A DNA stretch of 64,000 nucleotides, from assembly GCA_023259065.1 (NCBI GenBank), contig JAHFQY010000002.1, forward strand, positions 1-64,000. The letters are read 5' to 3'. Positions within the stretch are counted from its first letter, which is position 1. Each line of letters opens with the position of its first letter. This DNA is from Nitrosomonadales bacterium (GTDB lineage Bacteria > Pseudomonadota > Gammaproteobacteria > Burkholderiales > Gallionellaceae). The notes below the pieces were generated by a model. That model was not told the DNA's origin, did no database searches, and saw only the letters and a program-made list of their open reading frames with translations. A program made the position numbers and the translations under genes. Shown in pieces: positions 21,488 through 34,472 of this stretch.

Positions 21488-21991
21488 TTAAGCGGCAGCC
21501 GTTTCGGCTTCCTTCTTGTCGCGGATTGCAGCCAGGCCGCGCACGAATGTGCTTGTAGCAGCATTCATTGTCGCCATCAGCATCGCAATCAGCTCGTCGC
21601 GACTTGGTGTCGCTGCCAGCACCTTGACTTCGTCCGCAGACATCACGGCACCCGCCATCGAACCAGCCTTGATCACCAGCTTATCGTTTGTCTTGGCAAA
21701 GTCATTCACCACTTTTGCAGCAGCAACGGCGTCGGCACTGATGCTGTACACCAGTGGGCCAACCATTTTTTCCGCCAATGCTTCAAAAGGAGTGCCTTGT
21801 ACCGCGCGACGTGCCAGCGTGTTTTTCAACACGTGGAAGTACACACCAGAGCTACGCGCATTAGCACGCAACTTGGTAATGTCGGCCACAGCGATACCAC
21901 GGTACTCTGCCAGAACAATAGTCTGAGCCTGTGCAACTTGCGCACTGACTTCAGCAACTACCGCCTGCTTTTCTTGCAGATTAAGACTCAA
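21488..21991 (-). CDS. rplJ: 50S ribosomal protein L10 (TTG start)
   Basis: [42 protein letters not shown]; start codon is TTG, preceded by GGAGG. Confidence 0.97.
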   Translation of the reverse strand: MSLNLQEKQAVVAEVSAQVAQAQTIVLAEYRGIAVADITKLRANARSSGVYFHVLKNTLARRAVQGTPFEALAEKMVGPLVYSISADAVAAAKVVNDFAKTNDKLVIKAGSMAGAVMSADEVKVLAATPSRDELIAMLMATMNAATSTFVRGLAAIRDKKEAETAAA

Positions 21992-21997
21992 AGTCTT

Positions 21998-22190
21998 CCT
22001 CCATCTCTAACCAGAATACAAAACATGTTTCGTATTCCATCATTAATAACCGCGTCCTCAAGCCATCGAAGAGAACATCACAACTGTTCAGACTTCACTT
22101 GCGGGCACACCATCTACGTGGGTCAACGATTTGCATCGTCAATTAAATCATTGGCAGAAGCCGCCTCCGATACCTACGGTCTTTGACAAG
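21998..22190 (-). promoter_or_regulatory. Probable L10 (rplJL) mRNA leader, autoregulatory region
   Basis: Long non-coding leader 5' of rplJ with GACCGTAGGT...CCACGTAGATGGTG-type segments and a 24-nt near-palindrome; Rfam model not run. Confidence 0.5.
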
Positions 22191-22406
22191 CTGCCATGTT
22201 GCCAGCAGTCCAAAGCACTTATACGCAGCCACATAAACCTACTGCGCGAACTGGCACCGGGGTCGCGCGGTGCTCGGCATCCTCGTGTACACCAGTACAC
22301 TCCGGTGCCTGCGCTCCGGGCTTCCCCAATGCCAGCCCGCTCGCTACGGTTTCTGTCGCTACGTATGCGACACAGGCGAATGCACCGTGTCGCAAATTTT
22401 TATTAC

Positions 22407-23102
22407 TTATGCAGCCAGGCTTGCCTGTTCAACGCGAATGCCCACACCCATGGTGCTGGAAATCGCGACTTTCTTCAGGTAAATACCCTTGGAGCCGGCT
22501 GGCTTGGCCTTGTTCAAGGCATCAATCAGCGCCATCATGTTTTCACGCAGGGCGGCCGCATCAAAAGACGCACGACCGATAGTGCACTGCACGATACCGT
22601 TCTTGTCGGTACGATACTGCACCTGACCAGCCTTGGCGTTGCGCACAGCGCCAGCCACATCGGCAGACACCGTACCCACCTTGGGGTTAGGCATCAGGCC
22701 GCGCGGACCCAGAATCTGACCCAGCTGACCCACGATACGCATTGCGTCCGGAGAAGCGATCACTACGTCAAAGTCCATCTTGCCAGCCTTGATGCTCTCG
22801 GCCAGATCTTCAAAACCAACGATATCCGCACCTGCGGCCTTGGCTTCTTCAGCCTTGGGACCCTGCGCAAATACAGCCACACGCATTGTCTTACCCGTGC
22901 CTTTAGGCAACACCACGGAACCACGTACCAGCTGGTCCGATTTACGTGCATCCACACCCAGATTCACGGCCACATCGATGGATTCGTCAAATTTTGCCTT
23001 GGCAGTCTCTTTAACCAGATTCAACGCCTCATCCAGCGCGTACAGCTTGTTACGGTCAACCTTGGCAGCCAGGGCTTTATAACGTTTGGAAACATTCGCC
23101 AT
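22407..23102 (-). CDS. rplA: 50S ribosomal protein L1
   Basis: [34 protein letters not shown]; start trimmed to MANVS. Confidence 0.97.
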   Translation of the reverse strand: MANVSKRYKALAAKVDRNKLYALDEALNLVKETAKAKFDESIDVAVNLGVDARKSDQLVRGSVVLPKGTGKTMRVAVFAQGPKAEEAKAAGADIVGFEDLAESIKAGKMDFDVVIASPDAMRIVGQLGQILGPRGLMPNPKVGTVSADVAGAVRNAKAGQVQYRTDKNGIVQCTIGRASFDAAALRENMMALIDALNKAKPAGSKGIYLKKVAISSTMGVGIRVEQASLAA

Positions 23103-23103
23103 G

Positions 23104-23535
23104 TTATACACCCTCCACTGTAATACCCATGCTGCGTGCGCTACCAGCGATGGTACGCACAGCCGCGTCCATGTCGGCCGCAGTCAGATCAGGCATCTTT
23201 GTTTTTGCAATGTCTTCAGCTTGCTTGCGGGTCAGCTTGCCAACCTTGTCGGTATGTGGCGTCTTGCTGCCCTTCTGTATACCGGCGGCCTTCTTGATCA
23301 GAATGGTCGCAGGTGGCGTCTTCATGATGAAGGTAAAGCTCTTGTCCGCGTAGGCGGTAATCACCACAGGGATAGGCAAGCCAGGCTCTACGCCTTGAGT
23401 CTGCGCGTTAAACGCCTTGCAGAACTCCATGATATTGAGGCCGCGCTGACCCAGGGCCGGGCCGATGGGAGGACTGGGGTTTGCTTTCCCAGCAGGAACT
23501 TGCAGCTTGATAAAGCCGACAATCTTCTTTGCCAT
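23104..23535 (-). CDS. rplK: 50S ribosomal protein L11
   Basis: [32 protein letters not shown]. Confidence 0.99.
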   Translation of the reverse strand: MAKKIVGFIKLQVPAGKANPSPPIGPALGQRGLNIMEFCKAFNAQTQGVEPGLPIPVVITAYADKSFTFIMKTPPATILIKKAAGIQKGSKTPHTDKVGKLTRKQAEDIAKTKMPDLTAADMDAAVRTIAGSARSMGITVEGV

Positions 23536-23626
23536 GTTAAAACTCCTATTTATGGGTTAAACGCATGCCGCCATTGCTCCGACACGCTCCCCGTTAAAAA
23601 ACAACTACACTTTACCGCTTAAATTC

Positions 23627-24160
23627 TCAGGCTTTTTCTACCTGGCCGAAATCCAGTTCAACTGGTGTAGAGCGACCAAAAATGGTCACAGCAACACGCA
23701 ACTTGCTCTTGTCGTAATTGACCGTCTCCACCGAGCCGTTAAAGTCGGTAAACGGACCTTCCTTGACGCGCACAGTCTCGCCAATCTCGAACAACACCTT
23801 GGGACGCGGCTTCTCAACACCCGCCTGCATCTGCTGCATGATGTTGTCCACTTCCTTCTGGCTGATCGGTGTCGGCTTCATCGCCGTACCGCCAATAAAA
23901 CCGGAAACCTTGGGTATGCTCTTGACCAGATGCCAGGTTTCGTCGGTCATTTCCATCTCGACCAGCACATATCCTGGGAAGAACTTGCGCTCGCTAATGC
24001 TCTTCTGGCCCGACTTGAGTTCCACAACCTCTTCCACCGGAACCAGAATCTGGCCGAACATATCCTGCATGCCGGCACGCGCAATGCGCTCTACCAGAGC
24101 GCGATGCACACTTTTTTCAAATTGGGAGTACGTATGCACAACATACCAACGCTTAGCCAT
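23627..24160 (-). CDS. nusG: Transcription termination/antitermination protein NusG
   Basis: [25 protein letters not shown] and KOW domains. Confidence 0.98.
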   Translation of the reverse strand: MAKRWYVVHTYSQFEKSVHRALVERIARAGMQDMFGQILVPVEEVVELKSGQKSISERKFFPGYVLVEMEMTDETWHLVKSIPKVSGFIGGTAMKPTPISQKEVDNIMQQMQAGVEKPRPKVLFEIGETVRVKEGPFTDFNGSVETVNYDKSKLRVAVTIFGRSTPVELDFGQVEKA

Positions 24161-24507
24161 TACTCGACCCGCCCCATCAGTTTATTAACCACCAACAACA
24201 GGCTTGCATCTACCGCCCACAGGAACAGCGCCATAATCACAGCAAACAAAACCACCACGCCGGTGGTCTGCAAGGTTTCCTTGCGCGTTGGCCAAACCAC
24301 GCGCTTGGATTCAGCTACCGAGTCTTTGGCAAAGCCAAAAAAGCGCCTGCCCGGATCAGACGTCCAGGCAACCGCCGCCGCCAGCAACAAACCAAGCAGC
24401 ACTGACACAATGCGCAACACCGCCGCGCTTTCTTGCAAATAGTAGTAGCCGGCAATACCAGCAACAACCAGCAGGAATGCCACGCTTAATTTGATTTTAT
24501 CTGCCAT
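24160..24507 (-). CDS. secE: Preprotein translocase subunit SecE
   Basis: [34 protein letters not shown]. Confidence 0.97.
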   Translation of the reverse strand: MADKIKLSVAFLLVVAGIAGYYYLQESAAVLRIVSVLLGLLLAAAVAWTSDPGRRFFGFAKDSVAESKRVVWPTRKETLQTTGVVVLFAVIMALFLWAVDASLLLVVNKLMGRVE

Positions 24508-24549
24508 GCGTGAACTGTCCCTTATTTTACTTTCGTTCTACTTCTTAAC

Positions 24550-24625
24550 TGGCAGGCCAGGAGGGTCTCGAACCCCCAACCCTCGGTTTTGGAGACCGAT
24601 ACTCTACCAATTGAGCTACTGGCCT
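24550..24625 (-). tRNA. tRNA-Trp (CCA anticodon), 3' CCA encoded
   Basis: Cloverleaf AGGCCAGTAGCTCAATTGGTAGAGTATCGGTCTCCAAAACCGAGGGTTGGGGGTTCGAGACCCTCCTGGCCTGCCA. Confidence 0.96.
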
Positions 24626-24692
24626 ATTAACCTTTTTACAAAACGACACACAGCGGAGCGACATCAGTCGCCCCGCTGTGCATTCACTTCAA

Positions 24693-25883
<1,191 letters not shown>

Positions 25884-25932
25884 GATTATTTCCCCATCAA
25901 GACCGAATTAACGAATGAATCTAAAAAATTTA

Positions 25933-26008
<76 letters not shown>

Positions 26009-26017
26009 AACTCAAAC

Positions 26018-26091
26018 TGGAGCGGGTGAAGGGGATCGAACCCTCGTCGTAAGTTTGGAAAACTTCTGCTCTACCATTGAGCTACACCCGC
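26018..26091 (-). tRNA. tRNA-Gly (TCC anticodon)
   Basis: GCGGGTGTAGCTCAATGGTAGAGCAGAAGTTTTCCAAACTTACGACGAGGGTTCGATCCCCTTCACCCGCTCCA. Confidence 0.96.
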
Positions 26092-26220
26092 ACGCCTTGC
26101 CGCCTACAACCGGATATCCAAAAACACAGACACCCGAGACATACGGCCAAGTTTGCGTGCCACACCCAGCCCAGACTAAAACCTACAGCCAAACTGCATA
26201 TAACACTGCAAAACAAAATA

Positions 26221-26306
<86 letters not shown>

Positions 26307-26357
26307 AAACTGAACCCGTGATTATCCGTATTTACCCACGACTTGTCAAAGGGGTAA

Positions 26358-27653
26358 TTACGATTTTCTGTAGAGAGCGGATTGGGCGTGCGCCTGCAGG
26401 CCTTCACCGAAGGCCAGAGTCGAGGCAATATCGCCCAGCACAGCCGCGCCCCGGGCGGAAACCTGGATCAGACTGCTACGCTTCTGGAAGTCATACACGC
26501 CCAGCGGCGAGGAGAAGCGCGCCGTACCGGAAGTGGGCAGCACGTGGTTGGGACCGGCGCAGTAATCGCCCAGAGACTCGGAGGTATAACGGCCCATGAA
26601 TATGGCGCCGGCATGTTTCAACTTGGGCAGCCATTGCTGCGGCTCATCCACCGACATTTCCAGATGCTCAGGCGCAATGCGGTTGCTGATAGCGCAAGCT
26701 TCGTCGAGATCCTTTACGGTAATCAGTGCGCCGCGATTTTCCAGCGCGGTTTGAATGATGTCGCGGCGCGGCATCTGTTCCAGCAAACGGTTTGCGCTGG
26801 CAGCTACCGCGTCGGCATAAGCCGCATCCGGCGTGATCAGGATGGCCTGGGCCAGCTCATCGTGCTCCGCCTGTGAAAACAGATCCATCGCAATCCAGTC
26901 CGGATTGGTCTTGCCGTCGCAAATCACCAGAATTTCGGACGGGCCCGCCACCATGTCGATACCCACCGCGCCAAACACGCGGCGCTTGGCCGAAGCAACA
27001 TAGGCATTGCCCGGCCCCACCACCTTGTCCACGCGCGGGATGGTCGCCGTGCCATAGGCCAGGGCGGCCACCGCCTGCGCCCCGCCTATGGTGAACACGC
27101 GATCAACCCCGACCAGATAGGCTGCGGCCAGAACCAGCTGGTTCTGCACGCCATCCGGCGTGGGCACCACCATAATCAGCTCGTCCACACCGGCCACCTT
27201 GGCCGGCAAGGCATTCATCAACACGGAGGACGGATAGGCCGCCTTGCCGCCCGGCACATACAAGCCCACACGATCCAGCGGTGTCACCTGCTGCCCGAGC
27301 AAGGTGCCATCTTCCTCGGTGTAACTCCACGAAGTTTGCAGCTGCTTCTGGTGGTAGGCAGTTACACGCTGCGCTGCACGCTCCAGCGCAATGCGCTGCG
27401 CCTCGGGCAAACCCTCAAACGCCGCACGCAACGCCGCCTGCGGCAATTCCAGTGCAGCCGCACTGTTCACCGGCATGCGGTCGAAGCGCTGCGTATATTC
27501 CAGCAGCGCCGCATCGCCGCGCACGCGCACGTCGGCCAGAATCGCGGCCACCGTCGCCTCCAGCTTTTCATCCTGGGTAGATTCAAATGCCAGCAACTGA
27601 GCGAGCTGCGCGTCAAAATCCGGCTGTTGAGAAGAAAGTCGTTTGATATTCAT
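26358..27653 (-). CDS. hisD: Histidinol dehydrogenase
   Basis: [28 protein letters not shown]...AGPSEILVI...[21 protein letters not shown]. Confidence 0.98.
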   Translation of the reverse strand: MNIKRLSSQQPDFDAQLAQLLAFESTQDEKLEATVAAILADVRVRGDAALLEYTQRFDRMPVNSAAALELPQAALRAAFEGLPEAQRIALERAAQRVTAYHQKQLQTSWSYTEEDGTLLGQQVTPLDRVGLYVPGGKAAYPSSVLMNALPAKVAGVDELIMVVPTPDGVQNQLVLAAAYLVGVDRVFTIGGAQAVAALAYGTATIPRVDKVVGPGNAYVASAKRRVFGAVGIDMVAGPSEILVICDGKTNPDWIAMDLFSQAEHDELAQAILITPDAAYADAVAASANRLLEQMPRRDIIQTALENRGALITVKDLDEACAISNRIAPEHLEMSVDEPQQWLPKLKHAGAIFMGRYTSESLGDYCAGPNHVLPTSGTARFSSPLGVYDFQKRSSLIQVSARGAAVLGDIASTLAFGEGLQAHAQSALYRKS

Positions 27654-27662
27654 GCTGTCCTG

Positions 27663-28304
27663 CTATCCCTGTTTCACAGCCTGTGCGAATGCATCCAGCA
27701 CCGGCTGTATCCTGTTGCGTTTAAGTTTTAAAGAGGCCTGGTTAACCACCAAGCGCGAAGATATCTGCGTAATCTCTTCAACCGCCTTCAGATGATTGGC
27801 CTTTAACGTGGCGCCGCTGCTCACCAGGTCCACTATGGCATCCGACAAACCCACCAGCGGCGCCAGCTCCATCGAACCGTACAGCTTGATCAAATCGACA
27901 TGCACGCCCTTGCCGGCAAAATGTTCGCGCGCCGTCTGCAGATATTTGGTTGCCACACGCAGGCGCGCCCCCTGGCGCACGGCAGCCTCATAGTCAAAAT
28001 CATCGCGCACCGCGACCATCATGCGGCAGCGCGCGATATTCAGGTCCAGCGGTTGGTACAAGCCGGCGCCGCCATGCTCGTCCAGCACGTCCTTGCCCGC
28101 CACACCAATATCTGCCGCACCGTATTGCACATAGGTGGGCACGTCCGAGGCGCGCACGATGATCAGGCGCACATCGTCACGATTGGTCGGCAAGATGAGT
28201 TTGCGCGAAGACTCCGGAGCTTCCAGCGGCGTAATCCCGGCCGCCTGCAGCAACGGCACGGTTTCTTCAAAAATACGCCCCTTGGATAAGGCGATGGTAA
28301 TCAT
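27663..28304 (-). CDS. hisG: ATP phosphoribosyltransferase (short form)
   Basis: [19 protein letters not shown]...; 213 aa. Confidence 0.97.
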   Translation of the reverse strand: MITIALSKGRIFEETVPLLQAAGITPLEAPESSRKLILPTNRDDVRLIIVRASDVPTYVQYGAADIGVAGKDVLDEHGGAGLYQPLDLNIARCRMMVAVRDDFDYEAAVRQGARLRVATKYLQTAREHFAGKGVHVDLIKLYGSMELAPLVGLSDAIVDLVSSGATLKANHLKAVEEITQISSRLVVNQASLKLKRNRIQPVLDAFAQAVKQG

Positions 28305-28319
28305 GGGTTCAGTTTCCGA

Positions 28320-29591
<1,272 letters not shown>

Positions 29592-29834
29592 TTATTTCTT
29601 TTCCTGCCACTCTTGCGGAGTGAATGTTTTAATCGACAAAGCGTGCACCTCATTGTCGTCCATGCGCGCGCCCAGCGTTTTATAGACGCGTTGCTGGCGC
29701 TGGATGCGGCTCATGCCGGCGAATTCCTCGCTCACCACTACCGCCTCAAAATGACGGCCATCGCCAACCACGCTGACATGGCTCAGGGCCATGCCCTGCT
29801 CGATATTTTTTTGTATGCTCTCGGGAGTAACCAT
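29592..29834 (-). CDS. BolA family protein
   Basis: HVSVVGDGRHFEAVVVSEEFAGMSRIQRQQRVYKTLGARMDDNEVHALSIKTFTP. Confidence 0.92.
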   Translation of the reverse strand: MVTPESIQKNIEQGMALSHVSVVGDGRHFEAVVVSEEFAGMSRIQRQQRVYKTLGARMDDNEVHALSIKTFTPQEWQEKK

Positions 29835-29856
29835 AAGGGAATATATCCAGTTAATT

Positions 29857-30165
29857 TTATTCGGCAGAACACAGAGGCAATAACTCTGCGATGCCGTACA
29901 ACCTGGCCAGACTCAACAAATTGTCCGGCACGTGGGAAAAACACAAGTTTACATTGTTGCGCTGCGCCTCGCGCAGCCACGACAGCATCAGGCCAACTGC
30001 CGACGAATCCACCGCTTCCACCTGCGCAAAATCAACTATCAGGGAGGACTCAGGCACCATTGATAATGGGCCTGGTGACTGCAAGCCATTGCTGTAAAGC
30101 TTGCCGACAGTTGCCATGGTCAGGCCGCCCTGCAACTGCACACGATTGCCATCGCGCGAAATCAC
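29857..30165 (-). CDS. mlaB: STAS-domain protein, MlaB-like
   Basis: SSLIVDFAQVEAVDSSAVGLMLSWLREAQ STAS core; in mla operon. Confidence 0.82.
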   Translation of the reverse strand: MISRDGNRVQLQGGLTMATVGKLYSNGLQSPGPLSMVPESSLIVDFAQVEAVDSSAVGLMLSWLREAQRNNVNLCFSHVPDNLLSLARLYGIAELLPLCSAE

Positions 30166-30800
30166 TTGGACTCGGCCTTCTTCACCGGCGCTGCCGCAGC
30201 CGCCTTGTTCATTTCCACCAGCGAGCTGATCAGTCCATCAATGCCGGCTTGCTGCACCTTCTCGGCAAAAGAACCGCGATGAGTGTTCACCAGGCTCACC
30301 CCCTCAACTGTCAGGTCGTAAACCTTCCAGCCGCCATCTGTTTTTTCCATGTCGTAATTGACCGGAATAGGCTGTGCGCCAGGCTGCACGATGGCTGTCT
30401 TGACGGTCACATCGGTGGCCCCACTGGCCATCTTGAACGGCTTCACTTCAACATTCTGGTCACGATATACGGTAAATGCCTTGGTGTAAGTGCGCACCAG
30501 CAGATTGCGAAATTCCGCTTCCAGTATTTTCTTCTGCTCGGGGGTCGCCGTGCGCCATGCCTTGCCCACCACCAGCCGGGTCATGTGCGTAAAATCAAAG
30601 TGCGGCAATACCTTGGCATCTACCAGTGCAAGAATTTTCTTCTGGTTTCCCTCGCGAATATCCTTGTCATGCTGAACTACGTCCAGCACCTCTTTCACTG
30701 TTTCCTTGATCAGCACGTCCGGATCCACCCCTTCTGCGGCAACAGCAAAAGGGGTAGCGACCAGCAATAGCGCCAATAACAGTGCGTATGGTTTCTTCAT
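30162..30800 (-). CDS. mlaC: Phospholipid-binding protein MlaC
   Basis: Signal peptide plus Tol-tolerance/MlaC family sequence. Confidence 0.93.
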   Translation of the reverse strand: MKKPYALLLALLLVATPFAVAAEGVDPDVLIKETVKEVLDVVQHDKDIREGNQKKILALVDAKVLPHFDFTHMTRLVVGKAWRTATPEQKKILEAEFRNLLVRTYTKAFTVYRDQNVEVKPFKMASGATDVTVKTAIVQPGAQPIPVNYDMEKTDGGWKVYDLTVEGVSLVNTHRGSFAEKVQQAGIDGLISSLVEMNKAAAAAPVKKAESK

Positions 30801-30823
30801 TTCTTCCTCAAATGGTGCGGCGA

Positions 30824-31285
30824 TTATTTCGACTTCTCGGATGTGTTGTAAATAAATTTGGCAATCAAATCTTCCAGGATCATGGCAGGCTGGGTCTTTT
30901 TAAAGGCCTCACCATTTTTCAGCATCTCGCTGTCACCACCGGGCGAAAGACCGATGTAATTTTCGCCCAGCAAACCCGCAGTCTGAATATTGGCAAAAGT
31001 ATCGCGCGGAAACTGGTAACGCTTGTCGACGCTCATTGTCACACGCGCTTCATAGCGCTCCGTATCCAGCATGATCTCGGTCACGCGCCCCACCAGCACC
31101 CCCGCGCTTCGCACCGAGGCAGTCGGCTTCAGTCCGCCCACATTGGTGAAATAGGCCTGCAACTGGTAAGTCTCGGACATGTTGTAGGTACTCAGGTTCC
31201 CCACCTTGAGTGCCAGCACCATCAGCGCCGCAATTCCTGCCACGACAAATGCGCCTACCCATAAATCCAGCGTCGTGCGTTCCAT
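30824..31285 (-). CDS. mlaD: Outer membrane lipid asymmetry MCE protein MlaD
   Basis: LWVGAFVVAGIAALMVLALKVGNL...VGGLKPTASVRSAGVLVGRV. Confidence 0.95.
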   Translation of the reverse strand: MERTTLDLWVGAFVVAGIAALMVLALKVGNLSTYNMSETYQLQAYFTNVGGLKPTASVRSAGVLVGRVTEIMLDTERYEARVTMSVDKRYQFPRDTFANIQTAGLLGENYIGLSPGGDSEMLKNGEAFKKTQPAMILEDLIAKFIYNTSEKSK

Positions 31286-31286
31286 G

Positions 31287-32075
31287 CTAATCCCCTCGAA
31301 ACATAAATGCGGTCAAAATAAAATCCAGCAGCAATATCGCCAGCGAAGACTGCACCACCGTGCGCGTGGTCGCGCCGGAAACCCCCTCGGCGGTGGGCGG
31401 CGCATCAAACCCCTCATACAGCGCGATGACGGTCACTGCAACGCCAAACACAAAACTCTTGATCACGCCGTTCATCACATCATGCTGAAAATCCACCGCA
31501 CTCTGCATCTGCGACCAGAACGAGCCCTCGTCCACGCCTATCACCACCACGCCCACCACATAGCCACCGAACACACCGGTGACCGTAAAAAGCGCCGCCA
31601 GCAGTGGCATGGAAATCACACTCGCCCAGAAACGCGGGGCAATCAGGCGCGAGATGGGGTTAACCGCCATCATGTCCATCGCCGCAATCTGCTCGGTCGC
31701 CTTCATCAAGCCTATCTCGGCGGTCATCGCCGAACCCGCACGGCTGGCGAACAGCAGCGCCGCCAGCACCGGCCCCAGTTCGCGCACCAGGCTCAGCGCA
31801 ACCAGTGTCCCCAGCGCAGACTCGGAGCCATAGCGCTTCAGCGTCTCATAGCCCTGCAAACCCAGCACCATGCCGACAAACATGCCTGCCACGATGATGA
31901 TGATGAGCGACATCACGCCGCTGTAGAACATCTCTTTTATCACCAGCTGGAAGCGGCGGAAACTGATGCCGGAATACAGCAGGGTCAGCATGAAGAAGCG
32001 CGTGGCATTGCCCAAACGCCATACCCCGTTGACCGCGCGCTTGCCGATCACTCTCAAACTTCTCACGATAGGCAT
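31287..32075 (-). CDS. mlaE: Lipid asymmetry ABC permease MlaE
   Basis: MlaE/YrbE family; GLVLGLQGYETLKRYGSE...LVRELGPVLAALLFASRAGSAM. Confidence 0.96.
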   Translation of the reverse strand: MPIVRSLRVIGKRAVNGVWRLGNATRFFMLTLLYSGISFRRFQLVIKEMFYSGVMSLIIIIVAGMFVGMVLGLQGYETLKRYGSESALGTLVALSLVRELGPVLAALLFASRAGSAMTAEIGLMKATEQIAAMDMMAVNPISRLIAPRFWASVISMPLLAALFTVTGVFGGYVVGVVVIGVDEGSFWSQMQSAVDFQHDVMNGVIKSFVFGVAVTVIALYEGFDAPPTAEGVSGATTRTVVQSSLAILLLDFILTAFMFRGD

Positions 32076-32914
32076 CAGGCGCGCACTCCCAAATCCTGCT
32101 TGTAATTGCCGCCGGGATAGTGGAACGGCACCGGCCCATCCATCTCGCCATGCACAAACTGTCTCACAAACGGCATGTCGGAAGCCTGGATTTGTTCCGG
32201 CGTGCCCTCTGCCGCAATCACGCCATCGGCAATGAAATAAATGTAGTCGACTATCTTGAGCGACTCCTGCACATCGTGCGTCACGATCACCGAGGTCGCC
32301 CCCAGCGCGTCATTCAGGCGGCGGATCAGATTTCCCACCACGGTCAGCGAAATTGGGTCCAGCCCGGTAAACGGCTCATCATACAAAATCAGCTGCGGAT
32401 CCAGCGCCACCGTGCGCGCCAGCGCCACGCGCCTGGCCATGCCGCCGGAAAGCTCGAACGGCATCAGTTTTTGCGTGCCGTGCAGCCCCACCGCATGCAG
32501 CTTCATCATCACCAGGTCGTGGATGATCTCTTCAGGCAAATCGGTGTGCTCGCGCATCTGGAAGGCCACATTGTCATACACCGACATGTCGGTAAACAGC
32601 GCGCCAAACTGGAACAGCACCCCCATCTTGCGGCGCATGTCATACAGCCCCTGCCTGCCCAGCTCATGAATGATTTTGCCGTCCATTTTTACATGACCCC
32701 TGGTCGGTTTGAGGGCGCCACCTATCAGGCGAAACAGCGTGGTCTTGCCGCAGCCGCTGCCGCCCATGATGGCAATGACTTTGCCTTTCGGCAAAGTCAT
32801 GTTGATGCCCTTCAGGATGGGTCGACGGTCATAGGCAAAATTGACGTCGCGTATTTCGACCAGCGCTTGCGATGACACGTAATTAAACCCGGATTGGTTT
32901 TCAGGAGCGCGCAT
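32075..32914 (-). CDS. mlaF: Lipid asymmetry ABC ATPase MlaF (start approximate; ORF extends to 32947)
   Basis: Walker A GGSGCGKTT, signature LSGGMARRVALAR. Confidence 0.93.
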   Translation of the reverse strand: MRAPENQSGFNYVSSQALVEIRDVNFAYDRRPILKGINMTLPKGKVIAIMGGSGCGKTTLFRLIGGALKPTRGHVKMDGKIIHELGRQGLYDMRRKMGVLFQFGALFTDMSVYDNVAFQMREHTDLPEEIIHDLVMMKLHAVGLHGTQKLMPFELSGGMARRVALARTVALDPQLILYDEPFTGLDPISLTVVGNLIRRLNDALGATSVIVTHDVQESLKIVDYIYFIADGVIAAEGTPEQIQASDMPFVRQFVHGEMDGPVPFHYPGGNYKQDLGVRA

Positions 32915-33017
32915 TCTAAACCACGCCACCCCCAACCACAACTTCACACAACTTGAGCTTGGCGCGATTGCGGGCTATTCTCTGCCCATTCAATTCGATT
33001 GAAATGCCCGATCAATT

Positions 33018-34472
33018 TTGAATACCAGCCGAATTTTGGATACCCGCACACACCTGCCCGCACTGATCATCGTGGATGACGACCCCCTCATCCGCGACTC
33101 CTTGCGCCTGACTTTGGCCGACAGCTTCGAGATTTTTCTGGCAGAAAATCGCAGCCAGGCCATCAAGCTGTTGCGCAACATGGAATCCCCCCCGCAACTG
33201 GCCCTTGTCGACCTGGGCTTGCCTCCCACACCGCACCGCCCCGAGGAAGGCTTTCGCCTCATCGCAGCATTGCTGACTCACGCACCCGACATCAGGATCG
33301 TGGTCTTGTCCGGGCAGGACGAGGAAACCAACGCACGCCATGCCCGCACCTTGGGCGCGGTTGATTTCATTGCAAAACCCTGCTCCCCGGCAAATATCAA
33401 GGCACAGCTGAACAACGCGCTGCTTATCCAGAGCCCCGCACCGGCAACCTCAGACGAGAACCAGCTTGGCATAGTGGGGCAAAGCCCGCTGATCCAGGCC
33501 ATGCGCAGCCAGATTGTGCTGTATGCCAGCACCCCCTACCCGATATTGATAGAGGGTGAATCGGGCAGCGGCAAGGAGCTGGTTGCAGCGGCGCTGCAGC
33601 GCCTTAGCCCCAACAGCAAATCGCCATTTATCGTGTTCAACTGCGCCGCAATTTCACCCAACCTGCTTGAAGCCGCGCTGTTCGGCCACGCCAAAGGCGC
33701 TTACACCGGGGCCAGCCAGGCCCAAAACGGTTATTTTGAGGATGCGGGTGACGGCATTCTGTTTCTGGACGAGATAGGCGAGCTGCCGCTTGAGCTTCAA
33801 GCCAAGTTGCTGCGCGTGCTGGAAAACGGCGAATTTCAGCGTGTGGGGGAAACCAGCACGCGCAAAAGTCGCGCACGCATCATTGCCGCCACCAACCGCG
33901 ACCTGCGCCAGGCAGTACGCGACGGGCAGTTCCGTCTCGACCTGTACCATCGCCTCAGCATATTCACCATCCATGTCCCCCCGCTGCGCGACCTGGGCAG
34001 CGACAAATTGCTGCTGCTGGGGCATTTCCGCGACTTTTACGCCGCGCAAATCAAGCAGCCCGGCTTCGGGCTGGATGCAGCCGCGCAGAAAACCTGGGAA
34101 AACTACTCTTTCCCGGGCAACACCCGTGAACTGCGCAATATCATCATTCGCCTTTCCACCAAATATCCGGGCAAAACAATCAACGCGATGCAACTTGAAG
34201 CAGAGCTTGATTTGCCCGCCCCCGCCCAATCCGCCGCACCCGGCAACGGGCTTGCGCACGCACGCCAGTTGCTGCAACAAAGCAATGAATTCAATCTTGA
34301 TGATATGCTGATGCAACAAACCAGCCAGTTCATTGATGCCGCCATGGAGCTGACCCACGGCAATATCAGCGAGGCTGCCAGGTTGCTCGGCCTGAACCGC
34401 ACCACCCTGTACAGCCGCATGGAAGCACTGCAGAAGCACAAACCGAATAAAGCCAGAGAGGGAATTCAATAA
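33018..34472 (+). CDS. Sigma54-dependent response regulator (receiver-AAA+-Fis HTH); start (TTG) approximate
   Basis: Receiver VDDDPLIRDS...LVDLGLPP...VLSGQDE...KP; Walker A GESGSGKE, GAYTGA loop, C-terminal Fis-type HTH NISEAARLLGLNRTTLYSRM. Confidence 0.93.
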   Translation: MNTSRILDTRTHLPALIIVDDDPLIRDSLRLTLADSFEIFLAENRSQAIKLLRNMESPPQLALVDLGLPPTPHRPEEGFRLIAALLTHAPDIRIVVLSGQDEETNARHARTLGAVDFIAKPCSPANIKAQLNNALLIQSPAPATSDENQLGIVGQSPLIQAMRSQIVLYASTPYPILIEGESGSGKELVAAALQRLSPNSKSPFIVFNCAAISPNLLEAALFGHAKGAYTGASQAQNGYFEDAGDGILFLDEIGELPLELQAKLLRVLENGEFQRVGETSTRKSRARIIAATNRDLRQAVRDGQFRLDLYHRLSIFTIHVPPLRDLGSDKLLLLGHFRDFYAAQIKQPGFGLDAAAQKTWENYSFPGNTRELRNIIIRLSTKYPGKTINAMQLEAELDLPAPAQSAAPGNGLAHARQLLQQSNEFNLDDMLMQQTSQFIDAAMELTHGNISEAARLLGLNRTTLYSRMEALQKHKPNKAREGIQ

